Positions 1 to 8,535 are shown, counted from the stretch's first letter. The stretch: 52,412 bases of DNA from Parafrankia irregularis (GCF_001536285.1 NZ_FAOZ01000045.1:1-52412), one strand, 5' to 3'. Notes: generated by a model from the sequence alone, not told the origin. Made by a program: numbers and translations.

Positions 1-192
1 GAAGCCTTCCGCCTCGTCGAACAACTCCAGGGCTACCAAGGCGAAGAAGTCCTCAGCTACCTCTTCCACGCCTACGGCACCAACCTCACCTTCGAAGACA
101 ACGAATACAACTTCGTCAAAGTCCGCGCCCAACACGGCGTCAAACGCGCCTTCGAACTCCGCGACGAACACTTCGAGATCCCCGAACCGTGA
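1..192 (+). CDS. C-terminal fragment of an unknown protein (cut by window edge)
   Basis: An open frame enters from the left edge and ends at TGA 190-192, giving 63 residues that finish HFEIPEP. The fragment is rich in Glu, Phe and Tyr and looks like a soluble globular domain, with no membrane segment. I do not recognise the family. A strong GC-rich hairpin begins seven bases after the stop, which supports a real gene end here. Codon use includes many CAA and GAA codons, slightly unlike the genes that follow. Confidence 0.6.
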   Translation, partial: EAFRLVEQLQGYQGEEVLSYLFHAYGTNLTFEDNEYNFVKVRAQHGVKRAFELRDEHFEIPEP

Positions 193-198
193 GGTTCC

Positions 199-228
199 GG
201 CCCGGTGGTTCCGCGGAACCGCCGGGCC
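199..228 (+). terminator. Hairpin terminator after the first gene
   Basis: A 14-bp stem, GGCCCGGTGGTTCC against GGAACCGCCGGGCC, has one T-G wobble and a two-base GC centre. It starts seven bases after the stop of the partial gene. There is no T tract, as is common for actinomycete terminators. Confidence 0.7.
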
Positions 229-282
229 GCGCAACCGCGGTCGCCGCGCTCGCGGCCCAGGCCCGACGTCGCCCGAAGTGGC

Positions 283-311
283 TTGACGTGGCACAGTCCT
301 CTCAACATTAT
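283..311 (+). promoter_or_regulatory. Sigma-70-type promoter for the cupin gene
   Basis: TTGACG (283-288) is followed after exactly 17 bases by CATTAT (306-311). That is five of six and four of six matches to the -35 and -10 consensus. It would give a leader of roughly 95 bases before the cupin start at 413. Seen by eye only. Confidence 0.5.
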
Positions 312-412
312 CGAAGTCGACATCGACACCGAGATAGTGACCGGGAGTGACCTGGGCGTCCGCACGCGCACCCCGTGCGCGTCCGACGGCGGCCCGGCGG
401 CGAGGAGAGGCC

Positions 413-919
413 ATGTCAGCCGACGAGCGCAGCAACAGGATGTCCTTCTTCACCTCGGCGGGCGCGCCGACGCTCGACGAGGACGGGATGATGTCGCCGC
501 CGCGGATCGACCGGGAGGTCTACACCAACCTCGACATCAGCCCGATCGCGGACGGGCAGCATGTCACGGTGCCGTTCAAGGGCGAGGGGCCGAACGGGTT
601 CAGCCTCGTCCACTCGTGGTTCGGCGCGGGCTTCCGCCTGCCCCGGCACAGCCATTCGGCGGACTGCCTCTACTACGTCCTGTCCGGCGAGATCATCATG
701 GGCAGCCGCACCCTGGGCAGGGGCGACGGGTTCTTCGTGGCGGCGGACGCGCCCTACACCTACACCGCCGGTCCCGACGGTGCGGAGGTGCTGGAGTTCC
801 GCACCTCGACCAGCTTCGACATGAACGTGCGGGACCAGACCGCCGAGCGCTGGAAGCCGATCGTCGACGCCGCGCTGGCGAACCGCGAGAGCTGGGCCGC
901 CGCCCGCGCCGCCAGGTAA
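413..919 (+). CDS. Cupin-domain protein
   Basis: The product is 168 aa. The centre carries the single-domain cupin pattern: a glycine, then HSHSADCLYYVLSG with paired metal-binding histidines, then a second conserved block around GRGDGFFV and the final strand VLEFR. Cupins of this size are small metal-dependent enzymes or ligand sensors, and the substrate cannot be read from the sequence. I chose ATG 413 because a GAGGAGAGG ribosome site sits just before it; the longer frame upstream has no such site. It has its own promoter-like sequence at 283-311. Its 3' neighbour is the reductase-like gene at 1005, with a TCTAGA-centred candidate operator between them. A link to the acyl-CoA genes is inference only. 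Confidence 0.8.
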   Translation: MSADERSNRMSFFTSAGAPTLDEDGMMSPPRIDREVYTNLDISPIADGQHVTVPFKGEGPNGFSLVHSWFGAGFRLPRHSHSADCLYYVLSGEIIMGSRTLGRGDGFFVAADAPYTYTAGPDGAEVLEFRTSTSFDMNVRDQTAERWKPIVDAALANRESWAAARAAR

Positions 920-932
920 CCCACCCCTTGCA

Positions 933-958
933 ACGGTTATTACATCTAGATATTTTGA
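933..958. promoter_or_regulatory. Candidate operator, TCTAGA-centred site A
   Basis: The sequence around TCTAGA (945-950) in the cupin-reductase gap is unusually AT-rich. Read on the minus strand it matches a site at 8103-8128 at about 19 of 26 positions, including the whole TCTAGA core. It also contains TTGACA (955-960), but I see no good -10 at the right distance. It could be the operator of a TetR-type or similar dimeric regulator of the reductase gene. Confidence 0.35.
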
Positions 959-1004
959 CAGGCACCGACCGGGGTCCGATCCCGGTGAGAGACCGGAGGT
1001 GCCT

Positions 1005-2066
1005 GTGCTTAGGGTGGTCCAGTGGGGCACGGGCTCCGTGGGGCGGCACGCGCTGCGGGCCGTGCACCAGCACTCCCAGTTACAGCTGGTGGGCGCGCTC
1101 GTCTACAGCGACGCGAAGCACGGCCGGGATGTCGGCGAGCTGTGCGGCCTCGGCGACATCGGGGTCCGGGCGACCCGCGACCAGGACGAGATCCTGGCCC
1201 TCGACGCGGACTGCGTGCTGTACATGGCCCAGGGCGAGATGAACCCCGGCGGCGCGCTCGACGACATCTGCCGTCTGCTCGCCTCGGGCAAGAACGTCAT
1301 CTCCACCGCGGTGACCTCCCTCATCTACCCGCGCAGCTCCGGGCCGGCGACCGTCGCACGGCTGGAGGAGGCCTGCGCCGCGGGCGGGGTCTCCTTCCAC
1401 GGGACGGGGATCGAGCCGGGCTGGGCCGCCGAGGTCCTCCCCCTGACGATGTCGCCGCTGTTCCGGCGGATCGACTCGCTGCTCGTCCAGGAGCTGCTGG
1501 ACTACTCGACCTACGACAGCGCCCCGATGCTCTTCGACATCATGGGCTTCGGCCAGCTCCCGGACGCACCCGTCCCGATGGCCGACCCGAAGATCGCCGG
1601 TGCCGTCTTCCACGCGCCGATCATGATGGTGGCGGACGGCCTCGGCGCCACCATCGACGACTTCAGCTATGACCGGTCGGTCGCCCTCGCCCCGGCGGCC
1701 TTCGACATCACGGCCGGCCGCATCGAGGCCGGGACGGTGTCGGCCCAGCGCTTCTCCTGCACCGCCGTGATCGGTGGCCGGCACGCGCTGACCGTCGAGC
1801 ACATCACCCGGGTCGGGCACGGGCAGGCACCGGACTGGCCGACCGGGCGCGGCTGGCGGGTCAGCGTCGAGGGCCAGCCGTCGATGCGGCTCGAGGCGAC
1901 CATCGCCGTCCACGACGAGGACGAGAACGACCAGGGCTGCCTGGGCACCGCCATGCACGCCGTCCACGCGATCGCGCCGGTGTGCCAGGCGGCGCCGGGC
2001 ATCCGGACGTTCCTCGACCTCCCCATGATCCTCGGCCGGGAGGTCTTCGCTCCGGCCCTGCCGTAG
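1005..2066 (+). CDS. Dihydrodipicolinate-reductase-like NAD(P)H oxidoreductase
   Basis: The product is 353 aa. It begins with a Rossmann strand and the dinucleotide-binding loop WGTGSVG, followed by the SGKNVISTAVT region typical of the DapB-like/2,4-diaminopentanoate-dehydrogenase-like family. It is longer than true DapB, so lysine biosynthesis is unlikely. Homologues of this size are found in actinobacterial lipid and steroid catabolic neighbourhoods, usually without an assigned substrate. GTG 1005 is preferred: GGAGG at 995-999 lies five bases before it, whereas GTG 999 overlaps that ribosome site. The gene converges with the acyl-CoA synthetase operon. The stop codon lies in the first, diverged copy of a tandem repeat (2062-2128). 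Confidence 0.8.
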   Translation: MLRVVQWGTGSVGRHALRAVHQHSQLQLVGALVYSDAKHGRDVGELCGLGDIGVRATRDQDEILALDADCVLYMAQGEMNPGGALDDICRLLASGKNVISTAVTSLIYPRSSGPATVARLEEACAAGGVSFHGTGIEPGWAAEVLPLTMSPLFRRIDSLLVQELLDYSTYDSAPMLFDIMGFGQLPDAPVPMADPKIAGAVFHAPIMMVADGLGATIDDFSYDRSVALAPAAFDITAGRIEAGTVSAQRFSCTAVIGGRHALTVEHITRVGHGQAPDWPTGRGWRVSVEGQPSMRLEATIAVHDEDENDQGCLGTAMHAVHAIAPVCQAAPGIRTFLDLPMILGREVFAPALP

Positions 2067-2128
2067 CCGACCCCGGCCGCAGGAGTACGGCGGTCGCAGC
2101 CGACCGGCCGACGCAGCCGACCGGCCGC
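2062..2128. repeat. Stop-codon-spanning tandem repeat, locus 1
   Basis: Two near-identical 17-bp units (2095-2111 and 2112-2128, CGCAGCCGACCGGCCGA and the same ending in C) are related to 2062-2080, which holds the TAG stop of the reductase gene. In the downstream copies TAG reads CAG. A 14-base spacer separates the first copy from the others, so this is the weakest of five similar loci. Confidence 0.55.
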
Positions 2129-2139
2129 CGGCGGCGACG

Positions 2140-3846
2140 TCACCTCCGGGGGCCGGCCACGCCCTCTTCGGTGAGCAGCAGGCGCAGCGCGTTGATGTCG
2201 ACCTTCCCGCTGGCCAGCCGCGGCACCCGGTGCGGGTCACCCAGGACGAGCCAGCGGGTCGGGACCTTGAAGCTGCTCAGCCGGGCCCGGGCCTGCTCGG
2301 TCAGCTGGTCCGGGTCGTGCGCGGAGCTGACGACGACCGCCGCGACCTCCCGCGCACCCGCTCCACCCACTCCACCCGGGTCTCCCGCGGGCAGGTCGGT
2401 GACGTAGGCGTCGGCGACTCCGGGCAGTGCGCGCAGGGCCGCCTCGACCTCCATCGGGTACACGGTCGCGCCGCTGACCTTGAACATGTCGTCCAGGCGG
2501 CCCCGGTACCAGAGGTAGCCATCGGCGTCGAGCGCACCGCGGTCGGCGGTCCGGTAGAAGCCGTCGGCGTCGAACACCTCGCCGTGGGAGCGGCCGATGA
2601 TGCCGCGCATGACGTTCGGCCCGCGCAGCCGGATCTCCCCCTCGTCACCGGGCGGGACCGCCGTCCCGGTGTCCGGATCGACGATGCGGACCTCCACACC
2701 GGCGAACGGCTGGCCGCAGCTGCCGTGCTTGTCCGGCGGCAGGTCGGTGTCCAGCCGCGAACCGCAGTAGGGCCCGAACGTCTCCGTCATCCCGAACAGG
2801 TTCGCCCGCGCCCCCTGCGCCGGCCGGGACGCCGCCGGCAGCACCGCGGGAAGGCTCGCGGGGCGCAACGCCGACAGGTCGGTGGCCGCGAACGCCGGAT
2901 GCGCCGCGAGCCGCGCCGCCTGATCCGGCCAGCCGCGGAACAGCGTCACCCGCTCCCGTTCCAGGAACGCCAGCGTCCGCGCGGGTTCGGGGACAGCCTC
3001 CGCGAGCAGGGTCGCGCCGGCGACCAACGCCGAGAGCAGCCCACCACCGAACCCGCCCGTCCAGAAGAACGGCATCGGGATGTACAGGCGCTCACCGCGC
3101 CCGATCCGCCGGCAGTCCAGGCTCGCCGCGACCGCCCGCAGCCCGTTGCCATGGGTGTGCACGACACCCTTCGGCGTGGAACGGCTCCCCGAGGTGAACA
3201 GCACCACCAGGTCGTCGGCGGGACGGACGGCGTGCTCCAGACCGTCGACGACGTCGAGCAGCGCAGTCGATGGCACGGCCGCGCTGGTCGCGTCGGGAAG
3301 TTCGTCCGAGCGCCAGATCCGGCGCAGCGACGGGACCGCCGCGTGCCGGCGCCCGGCGCGGGCGTGGGCGACCAGCCCGGGCGCGACCGTCTCCAGCTCG
3401 GCGAGGTAGTCACGGCCGCGCAGCCGCGGCACCACGACCAGCTCGGTCACCGCGGCGACGCGCAGTTGCGCGAGCAGCTCGGGCGGCCGCAGCAGGGTGC
3501 TGAGCGGGACGAGCACGGCGCCGACCCGCATCACCGCGAGCGCCGCCGTCGCCCATTCGATGCCGTTCGCCATCACCAGCCCGACCCGGCTGCCCTTGCT
3601 GACACCCGCACCGACGAGACCCGCGGCGAGCGCCCGGCTGGCGTCGTCCAGCTCGGTGAAGGTGACCGCCTCGTCGTCGTTCACGAGCGCCTGGACCGCG
3701 CCGTCGAGCCGGCGCCGGAGCGCGAGCAGCGCCGGAATGGTCAGCTCCGCCGGCAGCACCACGCCGTCCCGGCCGCCGCCACCGGCGGGCGCGGTCTCGA
3801 CCACGGCCTCACCCACGGTCTCAGCTTCGGTCTCAACCTGCGGCAC
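2140..3846 (-). CDS. AMP-forming acyl-CoA synthetase
   Basis: The product is 568 aa and belongs to the ANL superfamily, which activates a carboxylic acid with ATP and loads it on CoA. The P-loop-like motif reads LFTSGSRSTPKGVVHTHG. The aromatic acid-binding segment FGMTETFGPYCG follows, then the hinge region YRTADRGALDADGYLWYRGR. Near the C-terminus, LASGKVD contains the catalytic lysine. The open frame extends further upstream, but GTG 3846 has AGGGAG eight bases before it and overlaps the end of the next gene by 14 bases, as expected in an operon. It is the last gene of the minus-strand run. The specific acid is unknown; a lipid or sterol side-chain acid would suit the neighbours. Confidence 0.88.
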   Translation of the reverse strand: MPQVETEAETVGEAVVETAPAGGGGRDGVVLPAELTIPALLALRRRLDGAVQALVNDDEAVTFTELDDASRALAAGLVGAGVSKGSRVGLVMANGIEWATAALAVMRVGAVLVPLSTLLRPPELLAQLRVAAVTELVVVPRLRGRDYLAELETVAPGLVAHARAGRRHAAVPSLRRIWRSDELPDATSAAVPSTALLDVVDGLEHAVRPADDLVVLFTSGSRSTPKGVVHTHGNGLRAVAASLDCRRIGRGERLYIPMPFFWTGGFGGGLLSALVAGATLLAEAVPEPARTLAFLERERVTLFRGWPDQAARLAAHPAFAATDLSALRPASLPAVLPAASRPAQGARANLFGMTETFGPYCGSRLDTDLPPDKHGSCGQPFAGVEVRIVDPDTGTAVPPGDEGEIRLRGPNVMRGIIGRSHGEVFDADGFYRTADRGALDADGYLWYRGRLDDMFKVSGATVYPMEVEAALRALPGVADAYVTDLPAGDPGGVGGAGAREVAAVVVSSAHDPDQLTEQARARLSSFKVPTRWLVLGDPHRVPRLASGKVDINALRLLLTEEGVAGPRR

Positions 3847-5488
3847 GGAGCAGCTCCCTGAGCGCCGGGACGTCGATCTTCCCGCTGGACATGGTCGGTA
3901 CCTCGTGCTCCGCCAGCAGCATGATCCGCCGCGGCACCTTGTAGGCGGACAGCTGCTCGGCAAGCTGCCGGCGCAGCTGGTCGGCGTCGACGCTGCGACC
4001 CGCGGGCACCCGCACGGCCGCGGCGACGATCTGGCCCCGGGCCTGGTCGGGCAGACCGACCACGTGCGCGGTCAGCCCGGCGACGTCCCGGATCGTCGCC
4101 TCGACCTCGACCGGCGACACGTTCGCCCCGCCCGTCTTGATGACGTCGCCGTCACGGCCCTGGAAGTAGAGGTACCCGTCGGCGTCGGCGCGGAAGAGGT
4201 CACCGCAGTGGTACCAGCCGTCGGCGTCGAAGACGTCGTGCCGCTCCCGCCCGTGGTAGCCCTCCATCAGGAACGGGCCCCGCAGCCACAGCTCCCCCAC
4301 CTCGCCCGGGCCCAGCACACGCCCGTCGGCCGGGTCGACGATCCGGGCCGCGAAGCCGGGTGCCGGCTGGCCGAACGAGCCGCGCCGATGCTCGGGCTGG
4401 TCGCCCTCGTCCTCGCTGACCAGGCAGACGGACCCGGCCTCGGTCATCCCCAGCATCTGGTGCCGCAGCTGCGGATCAGTCGGCCGGACGTCCGCCGGCA
4501 TGATCGAGTACAGGTTTCCGCGCCGGATGGACGACAGGTCCCGGCGGGCGAACGTCGGATCCGCGGGAAGCTGCGCCACCGACTGGGCGTACCCGTTGAC
4601 CATCGTCGGGCGCTCACGTTCCAGCACGTCGAGGACGTCCGCGGCCGCCGTCGCGTTCGAGCAGACCAGACGTCCGCCGGCGAGCAACGTGCCCAGCAGC
4701 GCGTAGGCGAAGCCGCCGATCCAGAAGAACGGCGAGTTCGAGAACAGCACGTCGTCCGGGGTGTAGCGGCGGATCTCGTTCAGGTTGGCCAGGTGCCGGA
4801 TCAGGGCGCCGTGGGTGTGGATCACGCCCTTCGGCGCGCTCGTCGACCCGGACGTGTGCACGATGACCATCCGGTCGCTCGCCCGCACGCCGTCCTCGGC
4901 GGCCGCCAGGACGTCCGCGCCGACCTCGGAGCCCCGCGCCAGCAGCGCCGGCACCGTCCAGGCCGGGTCGACACCCCCGACACCCCCGGCGTCCCCGGAA
5001 CCCTCGGCGGTGGGCCCGAAGAGGACCTGGCGTAACACGGGAATCGACGGCGCGAACATCGGCGGTGGGGCCTGCGCGATCTCGGGCACGGCGGCCCGCA
5101 GCGCCGCCACGTAGTCGTGGCCACGGTAGGAGGTGGCGCTCAGCAGCACCCCGACATCGGCGCGGCGCAGCAGGCCGCCCAGCTCGGCGCCGGTCGAGAA
5201 GGTGCTCAGCGGCACCGTCACCGCACCGATCCGCGCCGCGGCAAGCCAGCCGACGACGAAGTCGCTCCCGTTCGGGTACAGCAGCCCGACGTGCGTGCCG
5301 CTGCCCACGCCCAGCGCCAGCAGGCCACGCGCGAGCTCACCCGAGCGCCGCTCGGCCTCGGCGTAGGTGAGCACGTCGTCGTCGCAGCGCAGAAGCGCCC
5401 GCGTCCCGTGGCGCGCGGCCTGCTCACGCAGCAGCGCCGGGACGGTCAGCGCAAGTCCGTCGCCGGCGTCGACGGTCGTAGCGATCAT
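3833..5488 (-). CDS. AMP-forming acyl-CoA synthetase (second copy in operon)
   Basis: The product is 551 aa. It shows the ANL motif VHTSGSTSAPKGVIHTHG, the LGMTEAGSVC segment, YHCGDLFRADADGYLYFQGR and a C-terminal MSSGKIDVPALR with the catalytic lysine. It is clearly a paralogue of the downstream synthetase but not a recent copy, so the two probably activate different acids. ATG 5488 overlaps the TGA of the thioesterase gene in an ATGA arrangement, and this decides the start over an upstream extension. Translational coupling with both neighbours is likely. Confidence 0.88.
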   Translation of the reverse strand: MIATTVDAGDGLALTVPALLREQAARHGTRALLRCDDDVLTYAEAERRSGELARGLLALGVGSGTHVGLLYPNGSDFVVGWLAAARIGAVTVPLSTFSTGAELGGLLRRADVGVLLSATSYRGHDYVAALRAAVPEIAQAPPPMFAPSIPVLRQVLFGPTAEGSGDAGGVGGVDPAWTVPALLARGSEVGADVLAAAEDGVRASDRMVIVHTSGSTSAPKGVIHTHGALIRHLANLNEIRRYTPDDVLFSNSPFFWIGGFAYALLGTLLAGGRLVCSNATAAADVLDVLERERPTMVNGYAQSVAQLPADPTFARRDLSSIRRGNLYSIMPADVRPTDPQLRHQMLGMTEAGSVCLVSEDEGDQPEHRRGSFGQPAPGFAARIVDPADGRVLGPGEVGELWLRGPFLMEGYHGRERHDVFDADGWYHCGDLFRADADGYLYFQGRDGDVIKTGGANVSPVEVEATIRDVAGLTAHVVGLPDQARGQIVAAAVRVPAGRSVDADQLRRQLAEQLSAYKVPRRIMLLAEHEVPTMSSGKIDVPALRELLRAAG

Positions 5489-6270
5489 GATGGCGCCCGC
5501 CGCGGCGACACCGCCGGCAACCGGGATCGATCGCCCTTCACCGCGTCCATCGCCGCCTCGCACAGCAGGCGATCCCCGGCGAACAGCTGACCGGTCGAGG
5601 AGATCCTCGGCCCTTCGGCCGACCGGCTCAGGACGAAGTTCAGCTCGGTGAGCAGCGGAGTGGGCCGCCGGTAGCGCAGCGACAGGCCCGCCGTCTTCCC
5701 CGCCAGCCCCAGGTCACAGTTGTGATGCTGGATCACGGCGTCGAAGAACAGCGCCAGGAAACCACCGTGGACCAGGCCCGGCGGCCCTTCGTAGGCGATC
5801 GGGAAGGTGACCGTGCCCTCGGCGTGGTCGCCCGCGACCGTCAGCTCGTACTCGGGGAACATCGGGTTGAAGGCGCCGATGTTCCGCGAGTGGTCGAGGT
5901 AGACCCGGCCGCTCAGCCCCTCCCCCGCGTTCTCGGCGCTGCCGGCCTCGGCGGAAGCGGCGGACGCGCCGGACGCGCCGGCGTCAGCGGTGCCGACGCG
6001 CGGCGGCCCGCCCGCGGGGCTGTGGGGCCCGAGGCTGCGCTCCGCCTCCTCGAGCGCGGCCAGCAGGGTCTCGATCGCCGGATCCTCGTGTTCGAGCGCG
6101 AGCACCAGCCCGGTGACCCGCCGCAGCCGGGCCGCGGCCTCGGCGGTCTGCGCGAGCGGCGCGACGCCGAACACCCAGGGCTCCACCGGCGCCGGAGCGG
6201 GTACCGGCGCCAGAGCGGGTGCCGCGGCCGCGTGGGGTGCCGTCGCAGGTGCCGGTACCTGCTGTGTCAT
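5485..6270 (-). CDS. PaaI-like hotdog thioesterase
   Basis: The product is 261 aa. The first 30 residues are an Ala/Pro-rich tail. The catalytic hotdog domain lies in the C-terminal half, with GPPGLVHGGFLALFFDAVIQ as the long central helix and its preceding HGG motif. Such enzymes hydrolyse acyl-CoA thioesters. The N-terminal half contains helical sequence around ARLRRVTGLVLALEHED that I cannot assign. ATG 6270 overlaps the TGA of the upstream crotonase gene (ATGA). Its position between crotonase and acyl-CoA synthetase genes suggests release or proofreading of an intermediate CoA ester. Confidence 0.82.
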   Translation of the reverse strand: MTQQVPAPATAPHAAAAPALAPVPAPAPVEPWVFGVAPLAQTAEAAARLRRVTGLVLALEHEDPAIETLLAALEEAERSLGPHSPAGGPPRVGTADAGASGASAASAEAGSAENAGEGLSGRVYLDHSRNIGAFNPMFPEYELTVAGDHAEGTVTFPIAYEGPPGLVHGGFLALFFDAVIQHHNCDLGLAGKTAGLSLRYRRPTPLLTELNFVLSRSAEGPRISSTGQLFAGDRLLCEAAMDAVKGDRSRLPAVSPRRAPS

Positions 6271-7085
6271 CGCAGCCTCCACCCTGGGCGAGGTGCCGGG
6301 GTGCCGGCCGCGTCGGCCGCCGCGGCGGTCGCCTTGGCCGCCGCCTCCGCCTCGGCCATCCCGGCCGCGTTGCCGAGCCGGGTGTAGATCAACGACTGTT
6401 CCATCGCCGCGCGGTACGGGCGGTCCAGCGACTCCCAGATCGCCCGCACGGTGCCCTGCGTCGCCGTGGACGGATGCCGGGCGATTCCCGCCGCGATCTC
6501 ATGGGCCCGATCCCACAGCTGCGCCCGCTCGACGACCTCGGTCACCAGGCCGATCCGCAGCGCGGTCTCGGCGGACACCCGCTCGTCGTTGCCCATCAGC
6601 GCGATGCGCAGCGTCTCCCCGAGGCCGATCCTGCGCATCAGGCCGATCGGCTCGACCGCGCACACCCGGCCAAAGGTGACATGCGAGTCGAAGAAGGTCG
6701 CCTCGCTCGAACAGATCACCACGTCGGCCTCGTTCAGGAAGTAGAACGCGCCGGCGGTGCAGATGCCCTGCACCGCACACACCACGGGCTTCCAGCACTT
6801 CTGCCACTTCGGGCTGAGCATCTCGCCCGGGTCCTCGTGGTTCCACACGTCGTCGGGCTGGCCGAACGCCTTCTTCACGTCGAGGCCGGCGCTGAACGCC
6901 CGGTCGCCGGCCGCCCGCAGCACCACCGCGTTCACCGCCGGATCCAGCTTGACCCGCTGCCAGACGTCCCGGATCTCCTCGCACATCTGCCGGTCGAAGG
7001 CGTTCATCGCCTGCGGACGGTCCAGGGTGATGGTCGCGACCCGGTCGGGCCCCGTCTCGTACTGGATGGTCGAGTAGGTCGGCAT
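6267..7085 (-). CDS. Enoyl-CoA hydratase/isomerase family protein
   Basis: The product is 272 aa of crotonase fold. ITLDRPQAMNAFD begins the fold, and DRAFSAGLDVK forms the first oxyanion-hole loop. ICTAGAFYFLNEADVVI supplies the second. The position of the second catalytic glutamate is not the canonical hydratase pattern, so isomerase or another crotonase activity is possible. ATG 7085 has AGGAG six bases upstream; ATG 7088 is also possible. About 100 bases separate it from the upstream crotonase gene, and that gap is filled by a tandem repeat. Confidence 0.85.
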   Translation of the reverse strand: MPTYSTIQYETGPDRVATITLDRPQAMNAFDRQMCEEIRDVWQRVKLDPAVNAVVLRAAGDRAFSAGLDVKKAFGQPDDVWNHEDPGEMLSPKWQKCWKPVVCAVQGICTAGAFYFLNEADVVICSSEATFFDSHVTFGRVCAVEPIGLMRRIGLGETLRIALMGNDERVSAETALRIGLVTEVVERAQLWDRAHEIAAGIARHPSTATQGTVRAIWESLDRPYRAAMEQSLIYTRLGNAAGMAEAEAAAKATAAAADAAGTPAPRPGWRLR

Positions 7086-7123
7086 CATGATCTCCTGACT
7101 GACCGGGAAACGGGCTCGCACCG

Positions 7124-7205
7124 GCTGACGCCCACCGAGGTCGGCTCAACGCCCATCGAGGTCGGCAACGCCCACTTAAGTCGGCTCAGCGCCCGCTGAA
7201 GTCGG
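7124..7205. repeat. Stop-codon-spanning tandem repeat, locus 2
   Basis: Four units of 21, 21, 19 and 21 bp (7124-7144, 7145-7165, 7166-7184, 7185-7205) share the core CGCCCR..GAGGTCGG on the plus strand. The last unit holds the TGA stop (7186-7188) of the crotonase gene at 7186-7995, so the repeats extend downstream from the coding end into the operon gap. Confidence 0.8.
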
Positions 7206-7995
7206 GCTGGCGGCGCTCCTTGAACGCCAGCAGCCCTTCCTTGAAGTCGGCGGTGCGCGAGGCCAGCTCCAGGGCGAACGCCTCGTCCTGCATGGCCTCG
7301 GTCAGCCCGAGCTCCAGGCCCCGGTTGACCAGCCGCTTCGTGAGGCCGACGGCGACCGTCGCCGCCTGGCCGAGCGTCTCCACCAGGGTCGCGGCCGCCT
7401 TGTCGAGGTCGGCGTCGGAGACCGCCTGGTAGATCAGCCCCCAGGCGGCGGCCTCGGCACCGGACAGGCGCCGGCCGAGCAGCAGCAGCTCCTTGGCCCG
7501 CGCGACCCCGACGAGGCGGGGCAGCATCCAGGTCGCGCCGCTGTCCGGGCTGAACCCACGGGCCAGGAACGGCTCCCAGAACGTGCTGTCCTCGGCGGCG
7601 ACGGTGAAGTCCGCGGCGAGCGCGAGCTGGAAGCCGAGGCCGGCGGCGTATCCACGCACCGCGCAGACGACCGGCAGCTGTATCTCCGACACCAGCTGGA
7701 TCAGGCGGTGTGCCTGCAGTGCCGTGCGGCGCTGCACGCTGCCGGGGCGCGGCCGGGCAGCGCCGGCGGTGTTGGAGCTGACCCAGTCCGCCCCGGAACA
7801 GAAGTGCGGGCCGCGTGTCTCGATCAGCACCACCCGCAGCGTGTCGTCGGTCGAGGCCTCCTCCAGGGCGTCGATGATCCGCCGCACCGCCCCCGTGTCG
7901 AGGGCGTTGCGCCGCTGCGGGCGGTCCAGGCCGATCCGCAGCACGCATCCGTCGCGGTCAAGGGCGACACCCGGCTCGGGAGGCATGTCCACCAT
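7186..7995 (-). CDS. Enoyl-CoA hydratase/isomerase family protein
   Basis: The product is 269 aa. Crotonase features include LRIGLDRPQRRNALD, the oxyanion loop RGPHFCSGADWV, and VRGYAAGLGFQLALAADFTVA with the second glycine-rich loop. It ends ERRQPDFSGR, a usual crotonase tail. ATG 7995 follows GGAGGAG by seven bases; the longer upstream frame lacks support. It heads the minus-strand acyl-CoA run, with a candidate operator about 110 bases upstream. It differs enough from the next gene that the two likely act on different CoA substrates. Confidence 0.85.
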   Translation of the reverse strand: MVDMPPEPGVALDRDGCVLRIGLDRPQRRNALDTGAVRRIIDALEEASTDDTLRVVLIETRGPHFCSGADWVSSNTAGAARPRPGSVQRRTALQAHRLIQLVSEIQLPVVCAVRGYAAGLGFQLALAADFTVAAEDSTFWEPFLARGFSPDSGATWMLPRLVGVARAKELLLLGRRLSGAEAAAWGLIYQAVSDADLDKAAATLVETLGQAATVAVGLTKRLVNRGLELGLTEAMQDEAFALELASRTADFKEGLLAFKERRQPDFSGR

Positions 7996-8102
7996 CGATC
8001 CGCTCCTCCAAGGCCGTCGAACGCCCCACGGCACCATCGCCGCCTCCCCTGATGGCTGGCGTTGGCGCGGTGGTGTGTGTCGCGAGCAGCCTAGGCCGCA
8101 CT

Positions 8103-8128
8103 GGTCGAAATGTCTAGAGGTATTGCCC
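8103..8128. promoter_or_regulatory. Candidate operator, TCTAGA-centred site B
   Basis: GGTCGAAATG-TCTAGA-GGTATTGCCC matches the minus strand of site A (933-958) at about 19 of 26 positions. It lies upstream of the crotonase gene that heads the minus-strand operon. A weaker partial match, CGAAATGTTATAG, occurs at 8473-8485 before the divergent SDR gene. The rest of the 592-base gap (7996-8587) shows no gene. Confidence 0.35.
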
Positions 8129-8504
8129 CCTCGCACGCAGGGCGGTGGCCGCCTGGACGGTGACCGCTCGGCCGGACGCGGCGGTGACGCCGTCGACCCG
8201 GATGCGTTCACCGAGGTCCAGCCCATGAGATGAGCCGCGGCCGCCCTGCCCCCGCCTTACTCCACCGGCCAGGCGGCTCGGATCACACCATCCTCCCAAC
8301 CCTACGCACCGAACGCACTCCGACGCGGGAGCCCCGGACCGCGCGGACACCCACATGCGGACACGGTGCGGCGCCGACCTCGCCAGCACCGGCATCTCGA
8401 ACAGCTCCCCCGCTCGAACCGCAAACGGCCGCCTTTACCGGGCCCGGCATTCGTGATAAGCGGGCGGTATACCGAAATGTTATAGCTGACCGCCGAAAGT
8501 TGTA

Positions 8505-8535
8505 TTGGTCACAGTCGCCGACGGCGTCCTAGCAT
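8505..8535 (+). promoter_or_regulatory. Weak promoter candidate for the SDR operon
   Basis: TTGGTC (8505-8510) and TAGCAT (8530-8535) are 19 bases apart, in a locally AT-richer stretch some 55 bases before the SDR start at 8588. The spacing is long and the match is partial. Confidence 0.25.

Noticed and set aside
8114-8532. Short frames on both strands between the crotonase and SDR genes
   Set aside because: The translations are low-complexity and lack ribosome sites. The stretch is better read as a divergent promoter region.
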